Positions 27,549 to 37,784 of a stretch of DNA of 64,000 nt are shown one piece after another. Every line of letters begins with the position of its first letter. The first letter of the stretch is position 1. The notes beneath the pieces are model-generated. The model did no database searches, was not told the origin of the DNA, and worked only from the letters and a program-made list of their open reading frames with translations. The position numbers and the translations under genes are program-made. Origin of the DNA: an uncultured Paracoccus sp. (lineage in GTDB: Bacteria > Pseudomonadota > Alphaproteobacteria > Rhodobacterales > Rhodobacteraceae); the NCBI RefSeq assembly GCF_947496875.1, contig NZ_CANMEH010000010.1:86453-150452 (forward strand), given 5' to 3'.

Positions 27549-28210
27549 AGGGTGAACTCCCTTATCCGCTCCATCCCGGGCAGGATGGGGGCAAAGGCGT
27601 TGAAGGCGTAGCGCCAGTTGATCCGGCCGTCGATCTTGTGGCCCAGCCGGGCGACGCCCAGCCCGGCGCCGCGCCGGTCATCGTGCCACAGCGCGGCGAT
27701 GCGCCCCCCCTCGCGCAGCTGGTCGGCAATGGCGTCGGGCAGCTGTTCGATCGCGCCGTTGACGAGGATCGCGTCATAGGGGCCTTGCGCCGGCGCCCCC
27801 TCGGCCAGCGGCGCCCGGACGACGACCACGTTGTCGACGCCCTGTTCGGTCAGCAGGCGTTCCGCCTTTTCTGCCATGGTGGCGTCCTGTTCGACGGCAA
27901 CCACGGCCTGCGCCATCTGCGCCAGCACCACCGCCGAATAGCCGTAGCAGCACCCCAGATCCATCACCAGGTCGTCGTTTTCCAAGGCCAGCGCGTCGAT
28001 CAGCTTGGCCAGGCTGCGGGGTTCCAGCAGCACCCGCCCGTGCCCCAGATCGATGTTCTCGCCCGCATAGGCGATCTCGCGCCGCGATTCGGGGACAAAG
28101 CATTCCCGGGGCACCTGCAGCATCGCCGCGATCACCGGATACCGGGTGACGTCGTTGGGCCGGACCTGGGTGTCCACCATGGTGTTGCGGCGCTGGGCGT
28201 AATCGGGCAT
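27545..28210 (-). CDS. PCMT-like SAM-dependent methyltransferase
   Basis: The 221-residue protein resembles protein-L-isoaspartate methyltransferase: '[17 protein letters not shown]' near the start, then '[20 protein letters not shown]' as the SAM-binding motif and '[17 protein letters not shown]'. The glycine motif is GCCYGYS rather than the usual GTGSGY, so isoaspartate repair is uncertain. It is distinct from the true Pcm at 23,725. ATG 28208-28210 ([11 protein letters not shown]) is chosen as the usual family start. It is the first gene of the unit with the TolC homologue. Confidence 0.82.
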   Translation of the reverse strand: MPDYAQRRNTMVDTQVRPNDVTRYPVIAAMLQVPRECFVPESRREIAYAGENIDLGHGRVLLEPRSLAKLIDALALENDDLVMDLGCCYGYSAVVLAQMAQAVVAVEQDATMAEKAERLLTEQGVDNVVVVRAPLAEGAPAQGPYDAILVNGAIEQLPDAIADQLREGGRIAALWHDDRRGAGLGVARLGHKIDGRINWRYAFNAFAPILPGMERIREFTL

Positions 28211-28405
28211 TGCGGCGAACCTTCGGCTGCACTGGTCGCGATGCGCTGGTCTTGCCACGAAAGACGGTGCGGGGCAACGGCACGGGTGGTCGCGCCGCCG
28301 CGCCGGTCGTCGGGGGCATCGCTACGACCCAGCACCGGCGGCGGTGTGGCCGCGCCCGGCTTGCGTGGCGCGATGCGATGGCCTATCTGACGCTCACCTC
28401 GAGGC

Positions 28406-28479
28406 GGCGGGTTGGCGGAGAGGTTACGCAGCGGATTGCAAATCCGTGTAGACCGGTTCGATTCCGGTACCCGCCTCCA
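28406..28479 (+). tRNA. tRNA-Cys (GCA)
   Basis: A complete 74-nt cloverleaf is present. The acceptor GGCGGGT pairs with ACCCGCC (28469-28475), then discriminator T and encoded CCA (28477-28479). The anticodon loop TTGCAAA gives anticodon GCA. The T-arm reads CCGGTTCGATTCCGG. U73 is the normal cysteine identity element. Confidence 0.97.
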
Positions 28480-28688
28480 TGGTTCCCGGACATGTTGCGC
28501 GCTTGTGCAGGGCGCCACGGGACGGCGGCAACAAGGCCGCCCTCGGCACAAATGGTTTCGCCTGTCGAAAAATGCACCGCGCCGGTTCGGCAGGTGGCGC
28601 TTGTCAGGCGCCCGGCAACGGGGTCATGGTGGGCCCGATCGCCGCGCAGAGCCGCGGCCCGTTGCTGCCGTCCCGAGAGGAGCCTGAC

Positions 28689-29687
28689 ATGAAGCTGACC
28701 CGTGCCACCCTTGCAACTTTGCTGGCCACAGCCGCCATGACCGTCGCGGTCCATGCCGAAACGCTGCGTTTGTCCCACAACACCGGCGACACGACGACGT
28801 GGCAGCAGGGGGCAGAGAAGTTCGGCGAGCTGCTGAAGGAAAAGACCGGGGGCGAGCTGGACGTGCGGGTCTTCCCGAATGCCCAGCTGGCGGGCGGCGA
28901 CCAGATGAAGCAGGCCGAGATGGTCGGCCGCGGCGCGCTGGACCTGGTGGTGACGTCGGCGATCAACGTGACGCCGCTGGTGCCGGAGATGGCGGTCTTC
29001 TCGCTGCCCTATCTTTACGAGAACTACGAGCAGGTCGACGCGACCACGCAGGGCCCCGCCGCCGACCGGCTGGAGGAGATCCTGCTGGAAAAGGGGATCA
29101 AGGTCCTGGCCTGGGGCGAGAACGGGTTTCGCGAGCTGACCAACAATGTCCGGCCCGTCAAGTCGCCCGAGGACATGAAGGGCCTGAACCTGCGGGTGGC
29201 CGGTCCGATGTATATCGACGTGATGAACGCGCTCGGCGCCAATCCGCAGCAGATGCAGTGGTCCGAGACGCTGACGGCGCTGCAGCAGGGTGTCGTGGAC
29301 GGTCAGGAAAACCCGATCGGCGCGGTCATCATCCCGCAGCAGGTCTACGAGATGCAGAAATACCTGACTGCCTGGCATTATTCGTATGACCCGATCTTCA
29401 TCGGCATCTCGAAGGCCAAGTGGGACGGGATGGACGCGGACACGCAGGCCAAGATGCAGGAGGCCGCGACCGAGGCGATGGACTACCAGCGTCAGATCAC
29501 GCGCGAGGGCACCGAGAAGGGGCTCGCGTTCCTCAAGGAAAAGGGCATGGAGGTCTATGAGCCCACGCCAGAGGAGCTGGCCGCGTTCCGCGAGGCGACG
29601 CAGCCCGCCTTCGACACCTGGGCCGAGAAGGTCGGGCCCGAGATCGTGAGCGCGTTCCAGGACACGATCGCCGCGACCGGACAGTAG
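28689..29687 (+). CDS. dctP: TRAP transporter substrate-binding protein DctP
   Basis: The 332-residue periplasmic protein has a signal peptide (cut after VAVHA, about residue 23) and the DctP domain: 'KTGGELDVRVFPNAQLAGGDQMKQAEMV', the conserved Arg in 'KGLNLRVAGPMYIDVMNALGANP' that binds carboxylate ligands, and 'VDGQENPIGAVI'. It delivers an organic acid to the DctQM permease. The ATG follows GAGAGGAG. A hairpin separates it from dctQ, as expected for higher expression of the binding protein. Confidence 0.93.
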   Translation: MKLTRATLATLLATAAMTVAVHAETLRLSHNTGDTTTWQQGAEKFGELLKEKTGGELDVRVFPNAQLAGGDQMKQAEMVGRGALDLVVTSAINVTPLVPEMAVFSLPYLYENYEQVDATTQGPAADRLEEILLEKGIKVLAWGENGFRELTNNVRPVKSPEDMKGLNLRVAGPMYIDVMNALGANPQQMQWSETLTALQQGVVDGQENPIGAVIIPQQVYEMQKYLTAWHYSYDPIFIGISKAKWDGMDADTQAKMQEAATEAMDYQRQITREGTEKGLAFLKEKGMEVYEPTPEELAAFREATQPAFDTWAEKVGPEIVSAFQDTIAATGQ

Positions 29688-29701
29688 GCCCTGGCCCCGA
29701 A

Positions 29702-29727
29702 GCGGGCGGCCGTTCCGGGCCGCCCGC
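29702..29727 (+). terminator. Hairpin between dctP and dctQ (attenuator or mRNA stabiliser)
   Basis: GCGGGCGGCC-GTTCCG-GGCCGCCCGC has perfect 10-bp arms and no T-run. It lies 15 bp after the dctP stop. In binding-protein transporter operons such a structure commonly protects the upstream mRNA and lowers expression of the permease genes. Confidence 0.6.
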
Positions 29728-29763
29728 ACTTCGTCCGCCCATTTGCCTGATCCCGAGCCTGCC

Positions 29764-30255
29764 ATGCGCTTTCTTGCCGACGAGGCGGAAAAGATCATCT
29801 GTGCCGTCCTTTTCCTGGCGATGACCGCGGTCGGCTTCGTCAACGTCTTCGTGCGCTATGCCACCAACTGGTCCATCGCCTCGACCGAAGAGCTGCAGAC
29901 CAGCGGCTTTCTGATCCTGACGATATTCGGGGCGGCCATCGCGGCCCGGCGCGGCGAACATCTGGCCGTCACGCTGGTCACCGACATGCTGCCGCTGGGG
30001 CTGCGCCGGCTGGTGATGGCCGTTGCGGTGCTGCTGTCGGTGCTGCTGCTGGGCATGTCGGCGTGGTTTTCCTGGCAGGCGCTCGCCAATCTCTACGGCA
30101 ACGGCATGCGCTCCTATGCGCTGGGGATTCCGGCCTGGTACTATCAGGCAGCGGTGCCGTTCGGGTTCGCGCTGATCATCCTGCGCTATCTGCAATATGC
30201 GGTCCGGGCACTGCGCGATCCCGATCATGTACGGGGCGAGATCCCCGATGCCTGA
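29764..30255 (+). CDS. dctQ: TRAP transporter small permease DctQ
   Basis: The 163-residue protein has four transmembrane segments and the DctQ motif 'VFVRYATNWSIASTEELQTSGFLILTIFGAAIAARRGEHLAV'. It forms the small membrane subunit of the TRAP carrier. ATG 29764 is preferred over an upstream TTG at 29743. It overlaps dctM by eight bases. Confidence 0.9.
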   Translation: MRFLADEAEKIICAVLFLAMTAVGFVNVFVRYATNWSIASTEELQTSGFLILTIFGAAIAARRGEHLAVTLVTDMLPLGLRRLVMAVAVLLSVLLLGMSAWFSWQALANLYGNGMRSYALGIPAWYYQAAVPFGFALIILRYLQYAVRALRDPDHVRGEIPDA

Positions 30256-31579
30256 CCTGCTGGGCGACATCCCGGCCGGAACCCAGATGATCCTGGCGTT
30301 CTTCGGCCTTCTGGCGGTGGGGCTGCCGGTCGCCTTTGCGCTGGGCCTGTCGGCGCTGTACGCGATGTGGCTGATCGGGTTCGGCTTCGATCTGGCCGGC
30401 GACCTGATCGCGTCGGGCATCGCCAAGTATTCGCTGCTGGCGATTCCGTTCTTCATCCTTGCCGGCGCGCTGATGGGCTCGCTGGGCATTGCCGAACGGA
30501 TGATCCGGTTCTTCCGGGTGCTGATCGGCAACCTGCCCGGCGGCATGGGCGTCGTGGGGACCATCGTCTGCCTGTTCTGGGGGGCGGTGTCGGGGTCTGG
30601 CCCGGCCTCGGTGGCGGCGATCGGCCCGATGCTGATCCGCGCGATGGAGGAGGACGGCTATGACCGGGCCTTTGCCGCCGGGCTGGTCTGCACGGGGGCT
30701 GCGTTTTCCATCGTCATCCCGCCGTCGATCGGGCTGGTGATCTATGGCGTGATCGCCGAGACCTCGATCTCGCAGCTGTTCATCGCCGCGGTAGTGCCCG
30801 GCACCTTCATGGGGCTGTCGATGCTCGCGGTGCTGCCCTTTGCCCGGCGGCGGGTGCGCACGCGGGTGGCGCTGGACGCGATCAGCCCCGATCCTTATGC
30901 CGGCCTGCCCTACGGGTCCCGGCTGTGGCGGTCGTTCCGGGACAGCCTGTGGGGGCTGCTGACCCCGGTGGTGATCCTGGGCGGCATCTATGCCGGGGTC
31001 TTCACCCCGACCGAGGCGGCGCTGGTCGCCACCGTCTATGCGCTTGCAATCGGTGCCTTCGTCTATCGCACGCTGACGCTGGCCGGGCTTTACGAGACCC
31101 TGGCGGACGCCGCGGCCTCGTCGGCCGTGGTGATGCTGATCGTGGCCTATGCGAGCCTGTTCGGTTGGGTCGTCACGGTCGAGGACCTGGTCGGCACCTA
31201 TTCGACGGCGCTGCTGGGGATCAGCGACAATCCCTCGGTCGTGCTGCTGGTCATCATGATCATCCTGCTGATTGCGGGGATGTTCATGGATGCGGTCACG
31301 GTGATGTTCATCTCGCTGCCGATCTTCATGCCCGTGGTGCACCAGCTCGGCTGGGACCCGGTGTGGTTCGGGGTGCTGCTGATGATCAACCTCGCGATCG
31401 GGCTGATCACCCCGCCGGTGGGCATCAATTTGTACGTGGCGGCGAACGTCACCCGCCTGCCGATCGAGCGGGTGGCGCGGGGCGCGATACCCTTCCTGCT
31501 CGCAAGTCTCGTCGGGCTCGCCGTCGTGGCGGCCTTCCCGGACATGTCCCTGGGCCTGACCCGCCTGATCGGAGGTTGA
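30248..31579 (+). CDS. dctM: TRAP transporter large permease DctM
   Basis: The 443-residue protein has about 12 hydrophobic segments and the DctM signatures 'SGSGPASVAAIGPMLIRAM', 'FSIVIPPSIGLVIYGVIAE' and 'NLAIGLITPPVGINLYVAANV'. It is the sodium-coupled translocating subunit. The stop codon abuts the start of the SDR gene, so the dehydrogenase probably acts on the imported substrate or its product. Confidence 0.93.
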   Translation: MPDLLGDIPAGTQMILAFFGLLAVGLPVAFALGLSALYAMWLIGFGFDLAGDLIASGIAKYSLLAIPFFILAGALMGSLGIAERMIRFFRVLIGNLPGGMGVVGTIVCLFWGAVSGSGPASVAAIGPMLIRAMEEDGYDRAFAAGLVCTGAAFSIVIPPSIGLVIYGVIAETSISQLFIAAVVPGTFMGLSMLAVLPFARRRVRTRVALDAISPDPYAGLPYGSRLWRSFRDSLWGLLTPVVILGGIYAGVFTPTEAALVATVYALAIGAFVYRTLTLAGLYETLADAAASSAVVMLIVAYASLFGWVVTVEDLVGTYSTALLGISDNPSVVLLVIMIILLIAGMFMDAVTVMFISLPIFMPVVHQLGWDPVWFGVLLMINLAIGLITPPVGINLYVAANVTRLPIERVARGAIPFLLASLVGLAVVAAFPDMSLGLTRLIGG

Positions 31580-32359
31580 ATGACGCAGAGGATCGCACTG
31601 GTGACCGGCGCTGCCCGGGGTATCGGACTGGCAGCCACCCGGCTGTTCCTGGACAGCGGCCATCGTGTGGCGATGATCGACATCGACGGCGCGGAACTGG
31701 CCCGCGCCGCACGAGACCTGTCGCCCGGAGCGGACGACAACAGCGTCCTGCCGGTCGTCTGCGACGTCTCGGACCTGGATCAGGTCGCCGCCATGGCAGA
31801 CCAGGTGCGCGACACGTTCGGCCGGGTCGACGCGCTGGTCAACAATGCCGGGGTGGCCGATTTCCGACCGCTGGGGCAGACGGACTTTCAGATCTGGCGC
31901 ACCGTCATGGCGACCAATCTGGACGGCGTGTTCCTGACCTCGCAGGCGGTGATCCCGCTGATGGGCCGGGGCGGGGCGATCGTGAACATCGCGTCGATTT
32001 CCGGCCTGCGCGCGTCCACGCTGCGGGTGGCCTATGGCACGTCCAAGGCGGCCGTGATCCAGTTGACCCGCCAGCAGGCGGTCGAATTGGGCGAGCGCGG
32101 CATCCGCGTGAACTGCGTGGCGCCCGGGCCGGTGGACACGAAGCTGGCGCTGGCGGTTCACAGCCCGCAGATCCGCGCCGCCTATCACGATGCCATTCCC
32201 CTGAACCGCTATGGCAGCGAGCGCGAGATCGCCGAGGTGATTGCCTTTCTGTGTTCGGATCGGGCCAGCTACGTGACCGCGCAGGTGGTCGCGGCGGATG
32301 GCGGGTTCGAGGCGACCGGCGTCGGCCTGCCGGCGTTGCGGCAGGATGAACCGACCTGA
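31580..32359 (+). CDS. SDR family oxidoreductase, TRAP-operon associated
   Basis: The 259-residue classical SDR has TGAARGIG (residues 9-16), a VNNAGVAD motif, the catalytic Ser in 'NIASISGLRA' and the YGTSK pair. The C-terminus 'YVTAQVVAADGGFEATGVG' resembles polyol or hydroxyacid dehydrogenases. It begins directly after the dctM stop, so import and oxidation of one substrate is likely; a polyol or sugar acid would fit, but this is inference. It ends 52 bp before waaA. Confidence 0.85.
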   Translation: MTQRIALVTGAARGIGLAATRLFLDSGHRVAMIDIDGAELARAARDLSPGADDNSVLPVVCDVSDLDQVAAMADQVRDTFGRVDALVNNAGVADFRPLGQTDFQIWRTVMATNLDGVFLTSQAVIPLMGRGGAIVNIASISGLRASTLRVAYGTSKAAVIQLTRQQAVELGERGIRVNCVAPGPVDTKLALAVHSPQIRAAYHDAIPLNRYGSEREIAEVIAFLCSDRASYVTAQVVAADGGFEATGVGLPALRQDEPT

Positions 32360-32411
32360 CCTTTCTGCACGGATCACCGCGCGGGCATCTTCGCCCGGGG
32401 CAGGGACGCCG

Positions 32412-33629
32412 ATGATCTATCGGGCGCTCACGACGGCTGCAGGACCATTGCTGCGGGCGGGGGCGCCGCTGGCAGGGGCCGACTGGCGCCAGCGGCTGGT
32501 CCTGGACGAGGCGTCCGGGCATCCCGCAGACGGCGTGTGGCTGCATGGCGCGTCGGTGGGCGAACTGGCCTCGGTCCGCCAACTTGCGCTGACGCTTGCC
32601 CGGAGCCTGCCGGTAATCCTGACCGCGAACACGACCACGGGCCGCGAACTCGCGGCGGGGTGGGGGCTGCCGGCCCGGCTGGCGCCGCTGGACCTCCCGG
32701 CGGTGGTGGATCGCTTCTTCCGACGCTACGCGCCAGCGGCGGTCGTCACGGTGGAAAACGAGATCTGGCCCAACCGGGCCGCCGCGGCGCGGGCCCGGGG
32801 TGCCGCCCAGGTCGTCGTGGGGGCGCGGATGTCGGCGCGGTCGGCGCAGCGCTGGGCCCGGCTGCCCGGGCTGATCCGCCCGGTCCTGGCCGGGATCGAC
32901 GCGCTGTCCGCGCAGGACGCGACGACCGAGGCTCGACTGCTGGGCCTGGGCCTTCCGCCCACGGCGCTGCTGCCGCGGCTGCAACTGAAGCTGCTGGACC
33001 CCGCGGCCACTCCGGCCGCCCCGCCGGGGCCCGAGCGGGATCGCACCTGGCTGGCTGCGTCGACCCATGCCGGCGAGGACGAGATCGTGCTGGACGCATT
33101 CCTCGCGGCGCGGCGGCAGGTGCCGGACCTGCGGCTGGTGCTGGCCCCGCGTCACCCGCAGCGCGGGGATGCCGTCGCCGCGCTGATCGCGGCACGCGGC
33201 CTTCCAGTCGCCCGGCGCTCCGCCGGCGCGGATGCGGCTGAACCCGTGCTGCTGGTCGACAGGCTGGGCGAGATGCCGCGCTGGTATGACGCGGCCGGGA
33301 TCTGCCTGACCGGCGGGTCGCTGGTCGATCACGGCGGCCACACGCCATGGGAGCCGGCGGGCCACGGCTGCGCGATCCTGCACGGCCCGCATGTGGCGAA
33401 TGCCCGTGACGATTATGCGGCGCTGGACGCCGCGGGCGGCGCGCTGCCGGTGCGGGCGGATGATCTGGCCGACAGCGTCGCCCGGTTGGCCGGAAACCCG
33501 GCCGAGGCCCGGGCGGCTGGCCGCGCCGCCCGCGCCCTGCTGCAGCAGCGGGCGGGCGAACCGTCGGTGCTGGTGGACCGCATCCTCGACCTTGCCCGGC
33601 AACCCGAGCGGGATGCGGCGCTGCCTTGA
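32412..33629 (+). CDS. waaA: 3-deoxy-D-manno-octulosonic acid transferase
   Basis: The 405-residue GT30 glycosyltransferase shows 'GVWLHGASVGELASV' near residue 42 with the catalytic Glu, 'ENEIWPN' around residue 118 and the C-terminal 'TGGSLVDHGGHTPWEPAGHGCAILHGPH'. WaaA adds Kdo to lipid IVA at the inner membrane. ATG 32412 follows an in-frame alternative at 32346 that overlaps the SDR end; the family normally starts close to the hydrophobic MIYRALTTAAG segment, so the later one is chosen. Confidence 0.9.
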   Translation: MIYRALTTAAGPLLRAGAPLAGADWRQRLVLDEASGHPADGVWLHGASVGELASVRQLALTLARSLPVILTANTTTGRELAAGWGLPARLAPLDLPAVVDRFFRRYAPAAVVTVENEIWPNRAAAARARGAAQVVVGARMSARSAQRWARLPGLIRPVLAGIDALSAQDATTEARLLGLGLPPTALLPRLQLKLLDPAATPAAPPGPERDRTWLAASTHAGEDEIVLDAFLAARRQVPDLRLVLAPRHPQRGDAVAALIAARGLPVARRSAGADAAEPVLLVDRLGEMPRWYDAAGICLTGGSLVDHGGHTPWEPAGHGCAILHGPHVANARDDYAALDAAGGALPVRADDLADSVARLAGNPAEARAAGRAARALLQQRAGEPSVLVDRILDLARQPERDAALP

Positions 33630-33677
33630 TCCGGCTGTCCGCGATGGCGATATTGGCTCTCTGAAGGAGAGACCTCG

Positions 33678-34085
33678 ATGATCCGTTATGCGCTGAACTG
33701 TGCCGGCGGCCATGAGTTCGACGGGTGGTTCCGCTCGGCCGACGATTTCGACCGGCTGAACGCGGCAGGTCAGGTCGCCTGCATCATGTGCGGATCGACC
33801 GAGGTCGGAAAGGCGATGATGATGCCGGCCGTGCCCGCCGCCAGGAAGAAGCTGCAGGACAGCCCCGCCAGCATGAGCCCGCTGGAAAAGCTGCGCCGGC
33901 ACGTCGAGGCGAACTCGGATTATGTCGGGCTGAGCTTTGCCGCCGAGGCGCGCGCCATGCACGAGGGCCGCGTGCCGGAACGGGCGATCCACGGCGAGGC
34001 GCGGCCCGACGAGGCGCGCCGCCTGCTGGAGGACGGCATCCCGGTGGCCCCGCTGCCGTTCCGGCCCACCAGCAAGACGAACTGA
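33678..34085 (+). CDS. DUF1178 family protein
   Basis: The 135-residue protein starts MIRYALNCAGGHEFDGWFRS, a DUF1178 hallmark, with a later CIMCGS. Most members have CxxxH and CxxC elements that suggest zinc binding; here one Cys at residue 8, His at 12 and a CIMC pair near 35 are visible. Function is unknown. It has a strong AAGGAGAG ribosome site and stands alone between waaA and lysC. Confidence 0.85.
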   Translation: MIRYALNCAGGHEFDGWFRSADDFDRLNAAGQVACIMCGSTEVGKAMMMPAVPAARKKLQDSPASMSPLEKLRRHVEANSDYVGLSFAAEARAMHEGRVPERAIHGEARPDEARRLLEDGIPVAPLPFRPTSKTN

Positions 34086-34225
34086 CGCCGGCACGCCTCT
34101 GTCGCCCCGGCCAGTCCACGCCTCCGCAGCACCAGCCGGCGGCCGATGCATGCGGCTGGCCTTGCGCGGCTTGCAACGCCCCCTTAGAAGCCGCCGGGTT
34201 CCACGGACGCTGACGGGAGGCTGAC

Positions 34226-35482
34226 ATGCCGCTGCTTGTGATGAAATTCGGCGGCACCTCGGTTGCCGACCTGGATCGCATTGCGCAAGCCGCGCGCAAG
34301 GTGCAGCGCGAGGTGGAACGCGGCTATGACGTCATCGTCATCGTCAGCGCCATGTCGGGCAAGACCAACGAGCTGGTCGGCTGGGTCGAGGGCACGTCGC
34401 GGTTCTATGACGCGCGCGAATACGATGCGGTCGTCGCCTCGGGAGAGAACATCACCGCCGGGCTGATGGCGCTGCGCCTGCAGGAGCTGGGCGTTCCGGC
34501 GCGCAGCTGGCAGGGCTGGCAGGTGCCGATCAACACCACCGACCAGCACGGCGCGGCCCGCTTCGTGTCGATCCCGCGCGACCACATCGACGCCAAGTTC
34601 GGCGAAGGCATGCGGGTGGCCGTGGTGGCGGGGTTCCAGGGGATCGGTCCGGACGGGCGCATCACCACGCTGGGCCGCGGCGGGTCGGACACCACGGCCG
34701 TCGCCTTTGCCGCCGCATTCGACGCGGAACGCTGCGACATCTATACCGATGTGAACGGCGTCTACACGACCGATCCGCGAATCGCCCGCAAGGCGCGCAA
34801 GCTGGAGCGGATCGCGTTCGAGGAGATGCTGGAGCTGGCGTCGCTGGGCGCAAAGGTGCTGCAGACCCGCTCGGTCGAGCTGGCGATGCGGTACAATGTG
34901 CGCCTGCGGGTGCTGTCGTCCTTTGAGGACACCGACGAAACCAGCGGCACGCTGGTCTGTGACGAGGAAGATATCATGGAATCCAAGGTCGTCTCGGGCG
35001 TCGCCTACAGCCGCGACGAAGCCAAGGTCACGCTGGTCACGGTCGAGGACCGGCCGGGCATCTCCGCCGCGATCTTCGAGCCGCTGGCGGATGCGGGGGT
35101 CAATGTCGACATGATCGTCCAGAACATCTCGGAGCGGGACTACGAGAACCACCCCGGCGCGGTTACCGACATGACCTTTTCCTGCCCGGTGAACCAGGTC
35201 GACCGGGCCCGCAAGGCCGTTGAGGATGCCCGCGCCCGCGGCCTGATCGCCTATGACGAGCTGGTGGTCGATGACGACGTGGCCAAGGTCTCGGTGGTAG
35301 GCATCGGGATGCGCAGCCATACCGGGGTCGCGGCGCGCATGTTCAAGGCGCTTGCCGACGAGAACATCAACATCAAGGTCATCGCCACCAGCGAGATCAA
35401 GATTTCGGTGCTGATCGACCGCAGGTATATGGAACTGGCTGTCCAGGCGCTGCATGATGCCTTCGAGCTCGAGAAAGCCTGA
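34226..35482 (+). CDS. lysC: Aspartate kinase
   Basis: The 418-residue enzyme has the kinase signature MKFGGTSVADLDRI at residues 5-18, 'GRGGSDTTAVAFAAAF' in the middle and two C-terminal ACT domains ('VTLVTVEDRPGISAAIFEPLADAGVNVDMI' and 'KVSVVGIGMRSHTGVAARMFKAL'), which give feedback control by lysine and threonine. It catalyses the first step of the Lys/Thr/Met pathway. ptsP follows 52 bp downstream, a common alphaproteobacterial pairing. Confidence 0.96.
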   Translation: MPLLVMKFGGTSVADLDRIAQAARKVQREVERGYDVIVIVSAMSGKTNELVGWVEGTSRFYDAREYDAVVASGENITAGLMALRLQELGVPARSWQGWQVPINTTDQHGAARFVSIPRDHIDAKFGEGMRVAVVAGFQGIGPDGRITTLGRGGSDTTAVAFAAAFDAERCDIYTDVNGVYTTDPRIARKARKLERIAFEEMLELASLGAKVLQTRSVELAMRYNVRLRVLSSFEDTDETSGTLVCDEEDIMESKVVSGVAYSRDEAKVTLVTVEDRPGISAAIFEPLADAGVNVDMIVQNISERDYENHPGAVTDMTFSCPVNQVDRARKAVEDARARGLIAYDELVVDDDVAKVSVVGIGMRSHTGVAARMFKALADENINIKVIATSEIKISVLIDRRYMELAVQALHDAFELEKA

Positions 35483-35534
35483 CCAAGCCGATCGTCCGGG
35501 CACGAACGGTCGCCGCGCAGCGGAGGACGGCGAG

Positions 35535-37784
35535 GTGAGCGCATCCCTGATCGAAAGCGAGTCCCGCAAGCTGCTGCAGCGGCTGCGTGAAACGCTGGCC
35601 GCGGCGGGGGGCGGGCAGGACCGGCTGGACAGCATCACCCATCACATCAACGATTCGATCAAGACCGACGTCTGTTCCATCTATCTGTTCCGCGACGCGA
35701 ACACGCTCGAGCTGTGTGCCACCGAGGGGCTGCGCCCCGAGTCGGTCCACCAGACCCGGCTGCGCCTGGGCGAGGGACTGGTCGGCCGTGTTGCCGTCAC
35801 GGGCCAGCCGATCAACACCGCCAACGCGCCGGCCGAGCCCGGCTTTCGCTTCATGCCCGAGACCGGCGAAGAAGTGTTCCCGTCGTTCCTTGGCGTGCCG
35901 ATCCGGCGAGTGGGCGAGAAGCTGGGGGTTCTGGTGGTCCAGTCCCGTGATCCGCGCCTGTTCTCGGACGACGAGATCTACGGGCTGGAAGTCGTGGCGA
36001 TGGTGCTGGCCGAGATGGCCGAACTGGGCGCGTTTCTGGGGGGCGGGTCGGATTCGCTGCCCAGCCGGCATCGGTTTCCGGTGATGTTCCGCGGCATCGG
36101 CGCGCAGGACGGTACCGCCGAAGGGCAGGTCTGGCTGCACGAACCGCGCGTGGTCGTCACGAACCCTGTCGGCGACGATCCGGACCGGGAGCGCGCCCGG
36201 CTGCACGAAGCCATGGCGATGCTGCGCGCGACACTGGACGAACTGCTGACCGACGAGCTGCTGGTCGGGGGCGAGCCGGCCGACGTGATGAAGACCTATC
36301 GCATGTTCGCCAACTCGCGCAGCTGGCTCAAGCGCATGGAAGAGGACATCGACCTTGGCCTGTCGGCCGAGGCGGCGGTCGAGAAGGAGCAGAGCCACGC
36401 GCGGGCGCGGCTGGAACGGGCCGCCGATCCGTATCTGCGTGACCGCCTGCATGATCTGGACGACCTGTCGAACCGACTGCTGCGAATCCTGACCGGCCAG
36501 GGGCGCGATACCGGGGCCGAGATGCCGGCGAACCCGATCCTGGTCGCCCGCACCATCGGCCCGGCCGAGCTGCTGGAATACGGCCGCAAGCTGCGCGGCG
36601 TGGTGCTGGAGGAGGGCAGCGTCGGCAGTCACGCCGCGATCGTCGCGCGGTCGCTGGCCATCCCGCTGGTGGTCCATGCGGGCCGGATCACGACCGAGGC
36701 GCTGAACGGCGATCCGATCCTGGTCGACGGCGAGGACGGCATCGTCCACCTGCGCCCCGAGGAAAGCGTGGCCGCGGCGGTGCGTGACAAGGTCGCGATG
36801 CACGCGGAGGCGCAGAAGCAGTATGACGGGCTGCAGTCCCTGCCGGCCGCGGCGACCTGCGGCACCCGGATCGAGCTGCACATGAATGCAGGCCTGATGG
36901 CCGACCTGCCCTCGCTGAACGGATCGGGCGCCGAGGGCGTGGGACTGTTCCGGACCGAGCTGCAGTTCCTGACCCGGACCCGGGTGCCCCGGCGCGGCGA
37001 TCTTGCGCTGCTCTACCGACGGGTTCTGGACAACGCGCAGGGCAAGCCGGTGGTGTTCCGTACCCTGGATATCGGGTCCGACAAGGTCCTGCCCTACATG
37101 AAGGCGCAGGACGAGCCGAACCCCGCGATGGGGTGGCGGGCCATCCGAGTCGGGCTGGACAAGCGCGGCGTCCTGCGCATGCAGTTGCAGGCGCTGCTGC
37201 GGGCGACGGCAGGCCGGCCCTTGCACGTGATGTTTCCGTTCATCGCCGATCCCGGGGAATTCGCGCTGGCGCGCCAGGTGCTGAGCGATCAGGTGGAACG
37301 CGAACGCCAGTTCGGCCACGCCCTGCCCAGCGAGATCCGGGTGGGCGCCATGCTGGAAACACCCTCGCTCGCGTTCGCCCCGCCGGCGTTCTTTCGGAAC
37401 TGCGACTTCGTGTCGATCGGCGGCAATGATCTGAAGCAGTTCTTCTTTGCCGCCGACCGCGAGAACGAGATGGTGCGGCGGCGCTATGACACGCTGTCGG
37501 TATCGTTCCTGCTGCTGCTGCGGCAGATCGTCGAACGGTGCCGCGATGCGGGGGTGCCGGTCAGTTTCTGCGGCGAGGACGCCGGACGGCCGGTCGAGGC
37601 CGTCACGCTGGCGGCGCTGGGGCTGCGTCGGCTGTCGATGCGGCCGGCCTCGATCGGGCCGGTCAAGCACCTGATCCGGCGGATCGACCTGTCCGCCCTG
37701 ACGCAGGTTGTCCACGCGGGGCTGGACGACGGGGTCGACAGCCTGCGGCCGGTGGTCACCGACTGGCTGGCACGGAACGGCTGA
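35535..37784 (+). CDS. ptsP: Phosphoenolpyruvate-protein phosphotransferase PtsP (enzyme I-Ntr)
   Basis: The 749-residue protein has an N-terminal GAF domain (about 25-165), the EI N-terminal region, the phosphohistidine domain with [20 protein letters not shown] and a PEP-binding TIM barrel with '[10 protein letters not shown]' and the catalytic Cys in [11 protein letters not shown]. It starts the nitrogen phosphorelay that ends at PtsN (3,250). GAF binding of glutamine is known in relatives. GTG 35535 is chosen because of the GGAGGACGGCGAG site and the family N-terminus; an ATG at 35454 lies inside lysC. Confidence 0.92.
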   Translation: MSASLIESESRKLLQRLRETLAAAGGGQDRLDSITHHINDSIKTDVCSIYLFRDANTLELCATEGLRPESVHQTRLRLGEGLVGRVAVTGQPINTANAPAEPGFRFMPETGEEVFPSFLGVPIRRVGEKLGVLVVQSRDPRLFSDDEIYGLEVVAMVLAEMAELGAFLGGGSDSLPSRHRFPVMFRGIGAQDGTAEGQVWLHEPRVVVTNPVGDDPDRERARLHEAMAMLRATLDELLTDELLVGGEPADVMKTYRMFANSRSWLKRMEEDIDLGLSAEAAVEKEQSHARARLERAADPYLRDRLHDLDDLSNRLLRILTGQGRDTGAEMPANPILVARTIGPAELLEYGRKLRGVVLEEGSVGSHAAIVARSLAIPLVVHAGRITTEALNGDPILVDGEDGIVHLRPEESVAAAVRDKVAMHAEAQKQYDGLQSLPAAATCGTRIELHMNAGLMADLPSLNGSGAEGVGLFRTELQFLTRTRVPRRGDLALLYRRVLDNAQGKPVVFRTLDIGSDKVLPYMKAQDEPNPAMGWRAIRVGLDKRGVLRMQLQALLRATAGRPLHVMFPFIADPGEFALARQVLSDQVERERQFGHALPSEIRVGAMLETPSLAFAPPAFFRNCDFVSIGGNDLKQFFFAADRENEMVRRRYDTLSVSFLLLLRQIVERCRDAGVPVSFCGEDAGRPVEAVTLAALGLRRLSMRPASIGPVKHLIRRIDLSALTQVVHAGLDDGVDSLRPVVTDWLARNG

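Noticed and set aside
31905-34151. 748-codon minus-strand open frame opposite the SDR, waaA and DUF1178 genes
   Set aside because: It crosses three recognised genes and their gaps and shows no domain.
35397-37715. 772-codon minus-strand open frame opposite lysC/ptsP
   Set aside because: Both plus-strand genes are unmistakable; the antisense frame is a GC-rich codon-position artefact.
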